A stretch of DNA of 64,000 nt. Origin: Mycolicibacterium brisbanense (GTDB lineage: Bacteria; Actinomycetota; Actinomycetes; Mycobacteriales; Mycobacteriaceae). The position numbers were made by a program, and so were the translations under genes. Location: positions 1 through 64,000 of the forward strand of contig NZ_BCSX01000022.1 in NCBI RefSeq assembly GCF_001570425.1. Reading direction: 5' to 3'. Below, in pieces: positions 8,452 to 17,523 of the stretch; the first letter of the stretch is position 1; the number at the start of each line of letters is the position of its first letter. Under the pieces are notes generated by a model that ran no database searches, had not been told where the DNA came from, and worked only from the letters and a program-made list of their open reading frames with translations.

Positions 8452-9668
8452 GATGCCACCCTTTCGAAGATCGCCGCCAAGCCCTGACCGCCACCGATGC
8501 ACATGGTCTCCAGGCCGTACCGCGCGTCGCGTCGCGTCAGTTCCCGCGCGAGCGTCGCCAGCATCCGGCCTCCGGTGGCGCCGACGGGGTGGCCCAGCGA
8601 GATGCCCGAGCCCCGCACATTGGTGCGTTCGTGGTCAGCCGCCCCGAATTTCCATTCCTTCATCACCGCGAGCGCCTGCGCGGCGAAGGCTTCGTTGAGC
8701 TCGATGAGATCGATATCGGAAAGATCCAGCCCGGCTTTGGCCAGCGCGGACTCGGTAGCCGGCACCGGGCCGATACCCATGACCTGAGGAGCGACGCCGG
8801 CCACGCCCCAGGACACCAGCCGCACCAGCGGAGTCAGGCCGAGTTCGGCCGCCTTGTCCGGCGTGGTGACAATGCACATGGACGCCGCGTCGTTCTGACC
8901 GCTGGAATTGCCCGCGGTCACCGTGGCCTCCGGGTCTTGGCTGAGCAGAACAGGTTTCAGCTTGGACAGGGCCTCGACCGTGGTGTCGGCGCGCGGGTGC
9001 TCGTCGGTGTCGATCATGGTCTGGCCGTTACGAGAACGCACCGTCACCGGGATGATCTCCTCCGCCAGCACCCCGGCGGTCTGCGCGGCCACCGCACGTT
9101 GATGCGACCGCACCGCAAGCTCGTCCTGTCCGGCCCGCGTGATGCCGTACTCGCGGCGGAGGTTCTCGGCGGTCTCCAGCATGCCGCCGGGCACCGGGTG
9201 GAACTGCCCGCCGGCAGTCACACGTCCCCGGGCAAGCCCGTCGTGGATCTGCACCCCGCCGCGGGATCCACCCCACCGCATATCGGTGGAGTAGAACGCG
9301 ACATTGCTCATGCTCTCGGTGCCGCCGGCGATGACGAGGTCGCTGTCACCGCTGCGCACCTGCATGCACGCCTGGATCACGGCCTGCAGACCGGACCCGC
9401 AGCGCCGGTCGACCTGCATGCCCGGGACGGTGACCGGCAGCCCCGCATCCAGTGCCACCACCCGCCCGATCGCGGGCGCGTCGCTGTTCGGGTAGCAATG
9501 GCCCAGGATCACGTCCTGCACCGCGTCCGGTGCGACACCGGTGCGGTGCAGGAGACCCTTGAGCGCCGCCACACCGAGCTCGACGGCCGTCAGCGACGCG
9601 AACATGCCGCCGTAGCGCCCGATCGGCGTGCGGACCGGTTCGCAGATGACGGCGTCGCGCATGCTCAC
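8448..9668 (-). CDS. Acetyl-CoA acetyltransferase (thiolase)
   Basis: The protein has 406 aa. GTG 9668 overlaps the SDR stop (GTGA); an ATG two codons on (9662) is an alternative start. Active-site motifs are complete: [11 protein letters not shown] with the nucleophilic Cys, [18 protein letters not shown] and CIGGGQG. It is translationally coupled on both sides, to the SDR upstream and the dehydrogenase downstream. This suggests balanced production of a dedicated beta-oxidation enzyme set. It differs clearly in sequence from the thiolase at 5343, so the two are not a recent duplication. Confidence 0.92.
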   Translation of the reverse strand: MSMRDAVICEPVRTPIGRYGGMFASLTAVELGVAALKGLLHRTGVAPDAVQDVILGHCYPNSDAPAIGRVVALDAGLPVTVPGMQVDRRCGSGLQAVIQACMQVRSGDSDLVIAGGTESMSNVAFYSTDMRWGGSRGGVQIHDGLARGRVTAGGQFHPVPGGMLETAENLRREYGITRAGQDELAVRSHQRAVAAQTAGVLAEEIIPVTVRSRNGQTMIDTDEHPRADTTVEALSKLKPVLLSQDPEATVTAGNSSGQNDAASMCIVTTPDKAAELGLTPLVRLVSWGVAGVAPQVMGIGPVPATESALAKAGLDLSDIDLIELNEAFAAQALAVMKEWKFGAADHERTNVRGSGISLGHPVGATGGRMLATLARELTRRDARYGLETMCIGGGQGLAAIFERVAS

Positions 9669-10405
9669 ACGTATCGCCCGCCGGTCACCTCGAGCACGGT
9701 GCCGGTCATGTACGACGACAGATCACTGGCCAGGAACAGCGCGACCTTGGCGACCTCGTCGGGTTCGCCGGCGCGGCCCATCGGCACCTCGGCCAGCTTC
9801 TGGTCCCAAATGCGTTGCGGCATGGCCTCGGTCATCGCCGAGCGGATCAGCCCGGGCTGAATCGCGTTGACCCGCACCCCGAGGTGAGCCAGTTCTTTGG
9901 CAGCGGCCTTCGTCATGCCGACGATGCCTGCCTTGGCGGCCGAATAGTTGGTCTGGCCGATCAGACCGACCTTGCCGGAGATCGACGACATGTTCACGAT
10001 CGCGCCGCGCTTGTTCTCCCGCATGATCGCCGCGGCCGACTTGGTGCCGTTCCACGTGCCCTTCAGGTGCACCGCGATCACCTGGTCGAACTGATCCTCG
10101 GTCATCTTGCGCAGCGTCGCGTCGCGGGTGATGCCGGCGTTGTTGACCATGATGTCCAGCCCGCCGAACCGCTCCACGGCGGTCTGCACCAGGGCCTCGA
10201 CCTCGGCGCCCGAGGTGACGTCGCAGCGAACGGCGGCGGCGGTCTCGGGACCGCCGAGTTGGGCGGCTGCCGCCTCGGTCGCCTCCAGGTTCAGATCACC
10301 GAGCACCACCCGGGCACCCTCGTCAACGAATCGCTGCGCGATGGCGAGGCCCAGCCCCTGCGCACCGCCGGTCACCACCGCAGTCTGGCCGGTAAGCAAT
10401 GACAC
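9665..10405 (-). CDS. Short-chain dehydrogenase/3-oxoacyl-ACP reductase-like (FabG family)
   Basis: The protein has 246 aa with GTG start at 10405. The NAD(P) motif [12 protein letters not shown] is followed by the NNAG motif ([15 protein letters not shown]). The catalytic Ser is in MSSISG, and the Tyr and Lys are in YSAAKAG, so the tetrad is complete. It is the first gene of the minus-strand operon SDR-thiolase-acyl-CoA dehydrogenase-GntR. Its start faces a divergent acyl-CoA dehydrogenase across about 100 bp. The likely role is 3-hydroxyacyl to 3-oxoacyl interconversion feeding the thiolase; CoA rather than ACP substrate is inferred from context. Confidence 0.9.
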   Translation of the reverse strand: MSLLTGQTAVVTGGAQGLGLAIAQRFVDEGARVVLGDLNLEATEAAAAQLGGPETAAAVRCDVTSGAEVEALVQTAVERFGGLDIMVNNAGITRDATLRKMTEDQFDQVIAVHLKGTWNGTKSAAAIMRENKRGAIVNMSSISGKVGLIGQTNYSAAKAGIVGMTKAAAKELAHLGVRVNAIQPGLIRSAMTEAMPQRIWDQKLAEVPMGRAGEPDEVAKVALFLASDLSSYMTGTVLEVTGGRYV

Positions 10406-10509
10406 CTGATCACCTAACTCTCGCTCGTGGGCTCTCTCAGCCGCCGATCATATTTCATATACGATATTGCAAACACTCAGGTCCCCGCGTGGAGAAATGG
10501 AGCTGCCCC
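10406..10509. promoter_or_regulatory. Divergent promoter region between SDR operon and acyl-CoA dehydrogenase
   Basis: This 104-bp gap contains an AT-rich core around 10449-10470 (ATATTTCATATACGATAT) in otherwise GC-rich DNA, a likely site for both promoters and a regulator. The core is only partly symmetric. A GGAG at 10498-10501 serves the plus-strand gene. Confidence 0.5.
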
Positions 10510-11691
10510 GTGACCACCCCTGTGGCCGAAGTCGGCGACGAGGACTTCCAGGAGATCTTGGCGCAGACGCGCAGTTTCATCCGCTCCGCCGTGGTGCCCC
10601 GCGAGAACGAAATCCTGGCCACCGACAAGGTGCCCGACGACGTGCGTGAGCAGGCCAAGAAGATGGGGCTGTTCGGCTACGCCATACCGCAGCGCTGGGG
10701 CGGCCTCGGCCTCAACCTCGCCCAAGATGTGGAACTGGCAATGGAATTCGGCTATACGGCGCTGGCGCTGCGATCGATGTTCGGTACCAACAACGGCATT
10801 GCCGGCCAGGTGCTGGTCGGCTTCGGCACCGACGAGCAGAAGACGCAGTGGCTGGAACGCATCGCGTCCGGAGACGTCGTCGCATCGTTCGCCCTCACCG
10901 AACCCGGAGCCGGGTCGAATCCAGCGGGATTGCGCACCAAGGCTGTTCGCGACGGCGACGACTGGGTGATCGACGGCCAGAAACGCTTCATCACCAATGC
11001 CCCGACCGCCGACCTGTTCGTGGTGTTCGCCCGGACCCGCCCCGCCGATGATGCCGGACCGGGCATCGCGGTATTCCTGGTGCCCGCCGACGCCGCCGGT
11101 GTCCAGATCGGGGCCAAGGACGCCAAGATGGGGCAGGAAGGCGCCTGGACAGCCGATGTCAGCTTCACCGATGTCCGCGTTCCGGACGGCGCCCTCGTCG
11201 GTGGGAGCGAAGACGTGGGTTACCGGGCCGCGATGACGTCATTGGCACGCGGACGCGTGCACATCGCCGCGCTGGCCGTCGGCTCCGCCCAGCGCGCCCT
11301 CGACGAGTCCGTGGCCTACGCCGCCGCGGCCACGCAGGGTGGTCAGCCGATCGGCAACTTCCAGCTCGTCCAAGCGATGATCGCCGACCAGCAAACCGGC
11401 GTCATGGCAGGCCGAGCGCTGGTACGCGATGCCGCCCGCCAGTGGGTGTCGGGTGAAGACCGCCGCATCGCGCCGTCGGCCGCCAAGCTGTTCTGTACCG
11501 AAATGGCAGGCAACGTGGCCGATCTCGCAGTGCAGATTCACGGCGGCACCGGCTACATGCGTGAGGTTCCGGTGGAGCGCATCTATCGCGAGGTCCGGTT
11601 GCTGCGACTGTACGAGGGCACCAGCGAGATCCAGCGTCTCATCATCGGAGGCGGACTGGTCAAGGCCGCGCAGCGCAACTCCACCCGTTGA
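10510..11691 (+). CDS. Acyl-CoA dehydrogenase (FadE type)
   Basis: The protein has 393 aa. GTG 10510 (VTTPVAEVGDEDFQ) is chosen because of GGAG seven bases upstream and because family alignment begins there; the frame is open further upstream without homology. Motifs are FALTEPGAGSNPAG, GQKRFITNAP, HGGTGYMREVPVERIYRE and LYEGTSEIQRL, where the catalytic Glu precedes GTSEIQ. It is divergently transcribed from the SDR-thiolase operon and probably co-regulated with it. Its 3' end runs into a repeat-rich convergent intergenic region. Confidence 0.92.
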   Translation: MTTPVAEVGDEDFQEILAQTRSFIRSAVVPRENEILATDKVPDDVREQAKKMGLFGYAIPQRWGGLGLNLAQDVELAMEFGYTALALRSMFGTNNGIAGQVLVGFGTDEQKTQWLERIASGDVVASFALTEPGAGSNPAGLRTKAVRDGDDWVIDGQKRFITNAPTADLFVVFARTRPADDAGPGIAVFLVPADAAGVQIGAKDAKMGQEGAWTADVSFTDVRVPDGALVGGSEDVGYRAAMTSLARGRVHIAALAVGSAQRALDESVAYAAAATQGGQPIGNFQLVQAMIADQQTGVMAGRALVRDAARQWVSGEDRRIAPSAAKLFCTEMAGNVADLAVQIHGGTGYMREVPVERIYREVRLLRLYEGTSEIQRLIIGGGLVKAAQRNSTR

Positions 11692-11716
11692 GCCTTCTCC
11701 CGTTGGGCCTTATCCC
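11687..11716. repeat. 15-bp imperfect tandem repeat, two copies
   Basis: GTTGAGCCTTCTCCC (11687-11701) is followed by GTTGGGCCTTATCCC (11702-11716), with two differences. The first copy includes the stop codon of the acyl-CoA dehydrogenase gene. Confidence 0.75.
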
Positions 11717-11775
11717 GCGAACAGACGTGAAGGCACCCGACACGCCGGTTTTCGCGTACCGCCGCGTCTGCTCGC
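11717..11775. repeat. Inverted repeat with 11-bp arms between convergent genes
   Basis: GCGAACAGACG (11717-11727) pairs with CGTCTGCTCGC (11765-11775) with one mismatch across a 37-base spacer. It lies between two convergent stop codons, so a bidirectional terminator or processing site is possible. There is no T-tract. Confidence 0.5.
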
Positions 11776-11815
11776 CAGGGAAAATCTCGCCAGGGAAAAT
11801 CCCGCGAGGGAAAGT
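11771..11815. repeat. 15-bp tandem repeat, three copies
   Basis: CTCGCCAGGGAAAAT is present at 11771-11785 and 11786-11800, followed by the variant CCCGCGAGGGAAAGT at 11801-11815. The array overlaps the right arm of the inverted repeat and its last base begins the MaoC-gene stop triplet. Confidence 0.85.
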
Positions 11816-12267
11816 CAGCCGATGAATCGAACGATGGACTCGGCCACCGCGGCGGGCTTGGCCGCGCCGTCGATCTCAACGGTCACCGTCACCGTCGCCT
11901 GCGCGGCACCATCCAGCTTGGCGACGTCATCGATCCGCGCACGGGCCCGCACACTTGCGCCGACCTTCACCGGCGTGATGAAGCGAACCTTGTTGTAGCC
12001 GTAGTTGATCGCCATCGCGATGTTGTCGACGCGGTAGAGCTGGTGAGTGAAGTGCGGCAGCAGCGACAGGGTGAGCAGCCCATGTGCGATGGTCCCGCCG
12101 AACGGGCCGCCGGCAGCCTTCTCCGGGTCGACGTGGATCCACTGGTGATCGTCGGTCGCGTCGGCGAACAGATTCACCCGGTCCTGAGTGATCTCCATCC
12201 ACTCGGTCGGTCCGACCTCACTGCCTACCGCCGCCGCGAACTCGTCGAGCCCGCTGAACACCTTCAT
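11815..12267 (-). CDS. MaoC-like (R)-specific enoyl-CoA hydratase (HtdZ/Rv0130-like)
   Basis: The protein has 150 aa, with start MKVFSGLDEFAAAVGSEVG at 12267. The hydratase-2 motif is intact: LFADATDDHQWIHVDPEKA, with the catalytic Asp and His, followed by GGTIAHGLLTLSLLP. NYGYNKVRFITPVKVG forms the later hot-dog strands. From memory, the closest known relative is M. tuberculosis Rv0130 (HtdZ). It hydrates 2-enoyl-CoA to (R)-3-hydroxyacyl-CoA. It is convergent with the acyl-CoA dehydrogenase and lies 33 bp downstream of the purU end in the opposite reading order. Confidence 0.88.
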   Translation of the reverse strand: MKVFSGLDEFAAAVGSEVGPTEWMEITQDRVNLFADATDDHQWIHVDPEKAAGGPFGGTIAHGLLTLSLLPHFTHQLYRVDNIAMAINYGYNKVRFITPVKVGASVRARARIDDVAKLDGAAQATVTVTVEIDGAAKPAAVAESIVRFIG

Positions 12268-12300
12268 CGCAACTCCTCTCGGACCGCACCCGAACGACGT

Positions 12301-13194
12301 TCAGAACACTACGGTCTGGTTTCCGAACCGGATGACGCGATCCTCACAGTGCCACAGCACCGCGCGCGACAACACCACCCGCTCGACATCGGAGCCGAGG
12401 CGCACCAGGTCTTCGACGGCGTGACGATGATCGACGCGCACCACGTCCTGTTCGATGATCGGTCCTTCGTCGAGGTCAGCCGTGACGTAATGCGCTGTGG
12501 CCCCGACCAGTTTCACCCCCCGCTCTTTGGCCCTGCGATACGGCGCGGCGCCGATGAACGCGGGCAGGAACGAATGGTGGATGTTGATCAGCGGACACCC
12601 GATGGCATCGAGGAACTCCGGGGTGAGGATCTGCATGTACCTCGCGAGCACCACGAGGTCGACGTTGCCGCGCAGCAGATCGAGCAGCCGCTGCTCGGCT
12701 TCTGCCCGATTGTCGCGGGTCGCCGGAACGTAGATGTAGGGCACGCCGAACGCACGCACCTGCTCGGCGAGATCGGGGTGGTTCGAGATGACCATCACAA
12801 CGGACATGTCCAGCTCACCGCGGCGGTTGCGCCACAGCAGGTCGAGCAGGCAGTGGTCCTCCCGGGATGCCATCAGCGCCACGCGTTTTGGTTTGGCGGC
12901 CTCGGTGAGCCGAAAGTCCATCTCGAACGGCTCGGCCACCCGCTCGCGAAACTCGCGCTCCAGCTCCTCACGGGCCGCCGTCAAGCCGGGCAGGTGGAAG
13001 ATGGTGCGCTGCATGAAGGTGCCACCGGTCTGCTCGGTCGAATGCTGATCCAGCGACACGATGTTGGCACCGGCTCCGGTGAGGAAGCTGCTGATGGCTG
13101 CCACCAGCCCCGGTCGGTCCGCGCAACGCAGCAGAAGCCGGCCCACATCACGGACCGGCAGGCTTTTGGCTCTCGGGTACTCCTCAGTCGTCAC
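12301..13194 (-). CDS. purU: Formyltetrahydrofolate deformylase
   Basis: The protein has 297 aa. GTG 13194 (VTTEEYPRAKSLPVRDVG) gives the expected family length; the frame is open upstream but without homology. An N-terminal ACT domain (residues 15-90, LLLRCADRPGLVAAISSFL) is followed by the formyl-transferase fold. That fold carries the HHSFLPAFIGAAPY segment (catalytic His, about residue 210) and the catalytic Asp in VTADLDEGPIIEQD. The enzyme hydrolyses 10-formyl-THF to formate and THF, balancing one-carbon pools, and is cytosolic. It appears monocistronic. Confidence 0.93.
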   Translation of the reverse strand: MTTEEYPRAKSLPVRDVGRLLLRCADRPGLVAAISSFLTGAGANIVSLDQHSTEQTGGTFMQRTIFHLPGLTAAREELEREFRERVAEPFEMDFRLTEAAKPKRVALMASREDHCLLDLLWRNRRGELDMSVVMVISNHPDLAEQVRAFGVPYIYVPATRDNRAEAEQRLLDLLRGNVDLVVLARYMQILTPEFLDAIGCPLINIHHSFLPAFIGAAPYRRAKERGVKLVGATAHYVTADLDEGPIIEQDVVRVDHRHAVEDLVRLGSDVERVVLSRAVLWHCEDRVIRFGNQTVVF

Positions 13195-13614
13195 CCACCA
13201 GATTCTCGCCCGTGCGGTCGCCCGGCACTCGACCCGGGTACCACGGTAGCCTCGCTGCCCGAAACGTCGTCCGTATGACTGGCTCGTGTCCAGACAGCAA
13301 AACTGGCCGAATCCGACACGAAGAATGGTGAAGCGGAATCTCAGCGGTGCACAAACTTTGCTCGCCAAACATTCAGCAGGAATATCCAGTAACGTTATCG
13401 TCCATAAGATTTGCCAAATTTGCACGCCGCCGTAAATAAATGGACTTCCCGAGTGCAGAAATGGACACACTACTGGACAAGTTTCGTCTGCTAGCTGGAA
13501 TTACCTGTGCCTGCGGCGTGATACTCATCTCGCGTAATCGCACAGCCGTGGTGCGCACAACTAATCAGCCGAACCGGTCCGGGGGGTGCGGCTGCCAGAA
13601 GAAATGGATCACCA
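13195..13614. other. 420-bp AT-enriched intergenic region
   Basis: No convincing gene was found. From about 13300 to 13560 the base composition is clearly more AT-rich than the surroundings (for example GTAAATAAATGG near 13432-13443). This divergent region must hold the promoters of purU (minus) and of the 13615 operon (plus). No clean palindrome or riboswitch was recognised. Confidence 0.6.
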
Positions 13615-14367
13615 ATGACCGCTCCCCAGCGCGATGTCGCTGCTCGTTCAACCCTGTCTCTGGACAAAACCCACAGCTGGTGGGATCCGGGCAGCGACTG
13701 CACGATCGTCATCGCGACCCCCGGTGCGGAACGCGAATTGTGGCACGACTATGTCAGCGGGGCTCAACGCAACTATCGCAAGCACGGCGTGGAACGGGCG
13801 CTCGACATGGACGCACTGCGCACAGGTGGTGACACGGCATTGTTCTGCGCGGGCATCAATCAAGCGGGCGTGGTGGTCGGCGGCCTGCGGGCCAAAGGCC
13901 CGTATCAGCACACCGACGAATGCCATGCCACCGTCGAGTGGGCGGGCCAGCCCGGGCTCAGCGCCGTGCGCAAGATGATCGACGACCGGCTGCCGTTCGG
14001 CGTCGTCGAGATGAAGACCGCGTGGGTGTGCGACGACCCCGACCAGAGCCGAGCGCTGACGGACACCCTGGCCCGCATGCCACTGCATTTCATGACCCGC
14101 CTCGACATCGGATTCGCGATGGCCACCGCGGCGGCCTACGTGCTCAAGCGTTGGCTGTCCTCCGGCGGCGTGCTCGCCGCGAAGATCCCCGCGACGCCGT
14201 ACCCGGACGAGCGCTACCAAACCAAGATGATGTGGTGGGATCGACGCACATTCGCCAACCATGCTGAACCCAAACAGCTTTCGGCTTTCTACAGCGAAGT
14301 CCAGCGGATCTCGGCCGGGCTGCACGACGTCGAAGGCGTTGACGCCTCGACTGCTGCAGGGCAATGA
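13615..14367 (+). CDS. Conserved hypothetical protein upstream of the c-di-GMP gene
   Basis: The protein has 250 aa, starting MTAPQRDVAARSTLSLDKTHSW at 13615. No signal peptide or membrane helix is evident. A segment GVVVGGLRAKGPYQHTDECHATVEWAGQPG has the feel of a GNAT/autoinducer-synthase-like strand-turn, but this is only an impression. It is the first gene of an operon (ATGA overlap with 14364, which overlaps the GGDEF-EAL gene). In M. tuberculosis the DcpA homologue Rv1354c follows Rv1355c (MoeY-annotated), so this gene may correspond to the N-terminal part of an Rv1355c-type protein. That comparison was not run. Confidence 0.65.
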   Translation: MTAPQRDVAARSTLSLDKTHSWWDPGSDCTIVIATPGAERELWHDYVSGAQRNYRKHGVERALDMDALRTGGDTALFCAGINQAGVVVGGLRAKGPYQHTDECHATVEWAGQPGLSAVRKMIDDRLPFGVVEMKTAWVCDDPDQSRALTDTLARMPLHFMTRLDIGFAMATAAAYVLKRWLSSGGVLAAKIPATPYPDERYQTKMMWWDRRTFANHAEPKQLSAFYSEVQRISAGLHDVEGVDASTAAGQ

Positions 14368-14828
14368 TCGACGCCATCGACGAGTCAGCGGACGGCAATG
14401 CGGTCATCGTCGGCTCTGACGGTCCGTCGGGTGCCTTGCGGTTGCTGGACGCCGCGGAATCGTCGCCCCGGATGGCCGCCTCCCTGGTCGGGATGAGCAG
14501 GACCCTCACCACGTGGCCACAGCTGGACGATGAGGTCCAGCTCGGCGCGACGATGGTGGCCGACGCTGACCGGCGCATCGGCATCGGGGAACCGCCGGCG
14601 CCAGGCCGGGTGCGGACGGACGTCGGTGCCACCCTCGACGAGCGGGCGCGCCTGTCCCCCGACCATGCCGGGTCGTTACGCGATCTGCAGTACTCTTTCC
14701 GCCAGTTGACGGCGACTGAACGCGATGCGTCCCAGGCGTTGGTGCTCAGGTTGTTCTGTGCGCCACGCCGAACGGTACGCAGCCGCCGCAGGCCGCTGCC
14801 GCTGGTCCATGAGCCGCTCCATGGCTGA
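14364..14828 (+). CDS. Hypothetical protein coupled between 13615 gene and dcpA
   Basis: The protein has 154 aa. The ATG at 14364 overlaps the preceding stop (ATGA), and the stop at 14826-14828 overlaps the presumed start of the GGDEF-EAL gene. The coupling on both sides is the main evidence that it is real. The sequence (VIVGSDGPSGALRLLDAAES) begins with a possible nucleotide-binding-like strand and ends in a basic tail. No family was recognised. It could be a decayed piece of a larger ancestral gene. Confidence 0.5.
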   Translation: MIDAIDESADGNAVIVGSDGPSGALRLLDAAESSPRMAASLVGMSRTLTTWPQLDDEVQLGATMVADADRRIGIGEPPAPGRVRTDVGATLDERARLSPDHAGSLRDLQYSFRQLTATERDASQALVLRLFCAPRRTVRSRRRPLPLVHEPLHG

Positions 14829-16695
14829 GGTGACTCCGGAGGTTGGTGTGCCACGCAGTCTGGAACTGGTCGTCACATCGGTGGCCACACAGCTGATGGC
14901 AGTCAATGCCGCCACCGCTGCGGCGGTCAGTCAGCAGGTGCTCGCCGACCTGGTGTCCTACTTCGACGTCGACGTGAGCTTCCTGCGGCACAACGATCAC
15001 CTGGCCCACACCACGAAACTGGTCGCTGAATGGCCACCGCGGCCGGTGGACGCCCCGACGGATCCGATCGCGGTCGTTCGGTTCGCCGATGCCGACCCGG
15101 TGTTCGCCATGGCCGAGAATCTCAAAGAGCCTGCGGTGTTCCGGCCCGAACCCGCCACCGACGACTACCAGCGCACCATCGAGGCGGGGCGTCAGGTTCC
15201 GAGCACCTCGATGGCATCCGTGCCGTTGTTGTCGGGTGAGATCACCACGGGCGTGCTCGGCTTCGTCAAGTTCGGCGACCGCGAATGGCGGCCCGAGGAA
15301 CTCAACGCGCTACAGGCCATCGCGTCCTTGTTCGCCCAGGTGCAGGCGCGCATCGCAGCCGAGGAGCGCCTGCGCTACCTGGCCGACCACGATCACCTGA
15401 CCGGGTTGTACAACCGCCGCGCGTTGCTGGCTCATCTCGACGACCGGCTCGCGGCCGGTCAACCGGGTCCGGTGTCGGTGATGTTCCTGGATCTCGACCG
15501 GCTCAAGGCCATCAACGACTATCTCGGGCACACCGCCGGGGACGCATTCATCAGAGTGCTGGCGCAGCGTCTCGAGGAGGGCGACGACGAGCCGAAACTC
15601 ATCGCACGCCTCGGCGGTGACGAGTTCGTCGTGGTCCCGGCGGCACCGATGTCGGCCGCAGACGCCGAAGGCCTGGCCTACCGCCTGCAGTCGATGTTGC
15701 GTGAGCGCGTGACGGTCGACGGCGAGATGCTCACCCGGACGGTGAGTATCGGCCTGGCCGAGGGCATTCCCGGCCAGGACTCGACCTCGGATCTGCTCAG
15801 CCGCGCCGACCAGGCGGTTCTGACCGCCAAGAGCGCCGGCGGGAACCAGGTGGCGGTGTTCTCCGATGCGATGGCCATGGAGATCGATTTCCGCAACGAC
15901 ATCGAGTTGCACCTGCAAAACGTGATCGAGGACGGATCACTGGTGTTGCACTACCTGCCCGAGATCGACATGCGCACCGGCGAGGTGCTGGCGGCCGAGG
16001 CGTTGGTCCGGTGGCAGCATCCGACGCGCGGGCTGCTCGCCCCCGATTCGTTCATCGGGGTCGCCGAATCCATCAACCTGGCCGGCGAGTTGGGCCGCTG
16101 GGTGCTGCGCAACGCGTGTGCCGAATTCGCCCGCTGGCGCGCCAACGGTCTGGGCAGGCGCATCCTGCTGCGGATCAACGTCTCGCCGGTGCAGTTGGTG
16201 ACCGAAGGGTTCGTCGACTCGGTCGCCAGCATCATGAACGAGTTCGGGCTACCGCGCGGCTCGGTGTGCCTGGAGATCACCGAAAGCGTGGTGGTTCAGG
16301 ACATCGAGACCACGCGTCGCACCTTGTTCGGCCTCCAGAACGCCGGCGTCCATGTCGCGATCGACGACTTCGGCACCGGCTACAGCGCGCTGTCCCTGCT
16401 GAAATCCCTGCCGGTCGACACACTCAAGATCGACCGCAGTTTCGTCGCCGAGCTGGGTTCCAATCCCGGAGATCTGCCGATCGTCCGCGCGGTCATCGCG
16501 CTCGCCGGCGCCTTCGGCCTGCAACTGGTCGCCGAGGGCGTGGAGACCGAGACCGCGGCGCTCACGCTCCTTCGGCACGGCTGTTATCGCGCCCAGGGAT
16601 TCCTGCTGTCCAGACCGATCTCGGGACGGGAGATGCAGCAGCTGCTAGCCAAGGGGCGGGTTCCGGTCCGCTTTCCGCCAGTGCCGCACATGTGA
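14821..16695 (+). CDS. dcpA: GAF-GGDEF-EAL bifunctional diguanylate cyclase/phosphodiesterase
   Basis: The protein has 624 aa from ATG 14821; GTG 14848 with GGAGG at 14838-14842 is a credible alternative start. An N-terminal GAF-like sensor covers about residues 20-185. The GGDEF domain has an intact RLGGDEFVV (GGDEF at 265-269), and the EAL domain starts with EAL at 393-395. Phosphodiesterase residues are all visible: RINVSPVQL, EITES, AIDDFGTGYSAL, DTLKIDRSFV and VAEGVET. It should therefore both make and degrade c-di-GMP, as reported for the DcpA/MSDGC-1 family. It is cytosolic and is the third gene of a coupled operon. Its 3' end overlaps an antisense gene by 51 bp. Confidence 0.92.
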   Translation: MAEVTPEVGVPRSLELVVTSVATQLMAVNAATAAAVSQQVLADLVSYFDVDVSFLRHNDHLAHTTKLVAEWPPRPVDAPTDPIAVVRFADADPVFAMAENLKEPAVFRPEPATDDYQRTIEAGRQVPSTSMASVPLLSGEITTGVLGFVKFGDREWRPEELNALQAIASLFAQVQARIAAEERLRYLADHDHLTGLYNRRALLAHLDDRLAAGQPGPVSVMFLDLDRLKAINDYLGHTAGDAFIRVLAQRLEEGDDEPKLIARLGGDEFVVVPAAPMSAADAEGLAYRLQSMLRERVTVDGEMLTRTVSIGLAEGIPGQDSTSDLLSRADQAVLTAKSAGGNQVAVFSDAMAMEIDFRNDIELHLQNVIEDGSLVLHYLPEIDMRTGEVLAAEALVRWQHPTRGLLAPDSFIGVAESINLAGELGRWVLRNACAEFARWRANGLGRRILLRINVSPVQLVTEGFVDSVASIMNEFGLPRGSVCLEITESVVVQDIETTRRTLFGLQNAGVHVAIDDFGTGYSALSLLKSLPVDTLKIDRSFVAELGSNPGDLPIVRAVIALAGAFGLQLVAEGVETETAALTLLRHGCYRAQGFLLSRPISGREMQQLLAKGRVPVRFPPVPHM

Positions 16696-17523
16696 CCGGC
16701 CCCCGTCGCGCGCGGGATTGGACGTGCAGTACTCCGACCCGCCCGGCCCTGCGGTGAGGTCCGTGGTGAGCAGCTCGACGCGGGCGAACCGGCTCGCGCT
16801 GTGCCCGACCAGCCCCACCTGATACGTGCGGTCCGGCTCATCGACCGGCAATGCGCCACGGGCCGGGCCGTCGTGCCGGCCGGCGACGGCGATACCGTGC
16901 CGGACCCGGACCGCCCGTGGGCCCTCGGGGGTGGCGAGCACGACACCGACGATCTCGTCCTCCTCGAAGACGATGCGCTCAAGGGTGCTGTTCTCGTGGA
17001 TGGGAATGTCGCGATCCCGGGTCTGACCGGTCAGCCATTCGTCGAGCGCTGATACCGCGCCGTCGCCGGGTGTCACCGACCCGATGACCTTCACCTCGAT
17101 GTCCTCGCCCGATGGCGTCTGCATGGCCTTGGTCTCCCGGTCGGTCAACCGGGTGTAGAGCACACCGTAAGGCGACAGCAGGCATTCGACGGCCCAGTCA
17201 CGCAGGCGCGCCCCGTAGAACGGCGCAATGGGAGACCCCGGCCGGGCCGGCTCCGGAGCGCGCACTGCCCGGACGGTGAGCTCGACGTCGTTCGGCCGGG
17301 GTGGCAACGACCCCACGTCGGCGGACAGCGCGTCGAAGTACTCCCGCGTCTCCGGATCCTCGATGCCGGGGCCCAGGAGCGGCGCGGCGGCATCGTGCCG
17401 GTCGTCGACCCCGGGGTGCGCAAGAAGGACGTCCAGTTCGGCGTCCGCCGCGGCGATGGCACACGCCAAGACCCCGACGCCTGAACCACAGCAAACGACG
17501 TCACATTCGTCGTCCCACATCAT
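16645..17523 (-). CDS. FAD/NAD-binding Rossmann-fold protein (3-ketosteroid dehydrogenase-like N-terminal domain)
   Basis: The protein has 292 aa. The N-terminal DVVCCGSGVGVLACAIAAADAELDVLL has the G-x-G-x-x-A dinucleotide motif of FAD-dependent dehydrogenases of the KstD/fumarate-reductase type. A central TLERIVFEEDEIVGVVLATPEG and then VRVRHGIAVAGRHDG resemble the second FAD strand. It is much shorter than true KstDs (about 550 aa), and no substrate domain is recognisable, so it may be a cut-down paralogue. It converges on dcpA with a 51-bp tail overlap. Two consecutive ATG codons (17523, 17520) are possible starts. Confidence 0.65.
   Translation of the reverse strand: MMWDDECDVVCCGSGVGVLACAIAAADAELDVLLAHPGVDDRHDAAAPLLGPGIEDPETREYFDALSADVGSLPPRPNDVELTVRAVRAPEPARPGSPIAPFYGARLRDWAVECLLSPYGVLYTRLTDRETKAMQTPSGEDIEVKVIGSVTPGDGAVSALDEWLTGQTRDRDIPIHENSTLERIVFEEDEIVGVVLATPEGPRAVRVRHGIAVAGRHDGPARGALPVDEPDRTYQVGLVGHSASRFARVELLTTDLTAGPGGSEYCTSNPARDGGRSHVRHWRKADRNPPLG

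Noticed and set aside
11771..11815. CRISPR array
   Set aside because: The units are directly adjacent 15-bp repeats without spacers, and no cas genes are near.
13440..13832. 130-aa plus-strand open frame before the 13615 gene
   Set aside because: Overlaps the better-supported 13615 gene in another frame and begins in the AT-rich promoter region.
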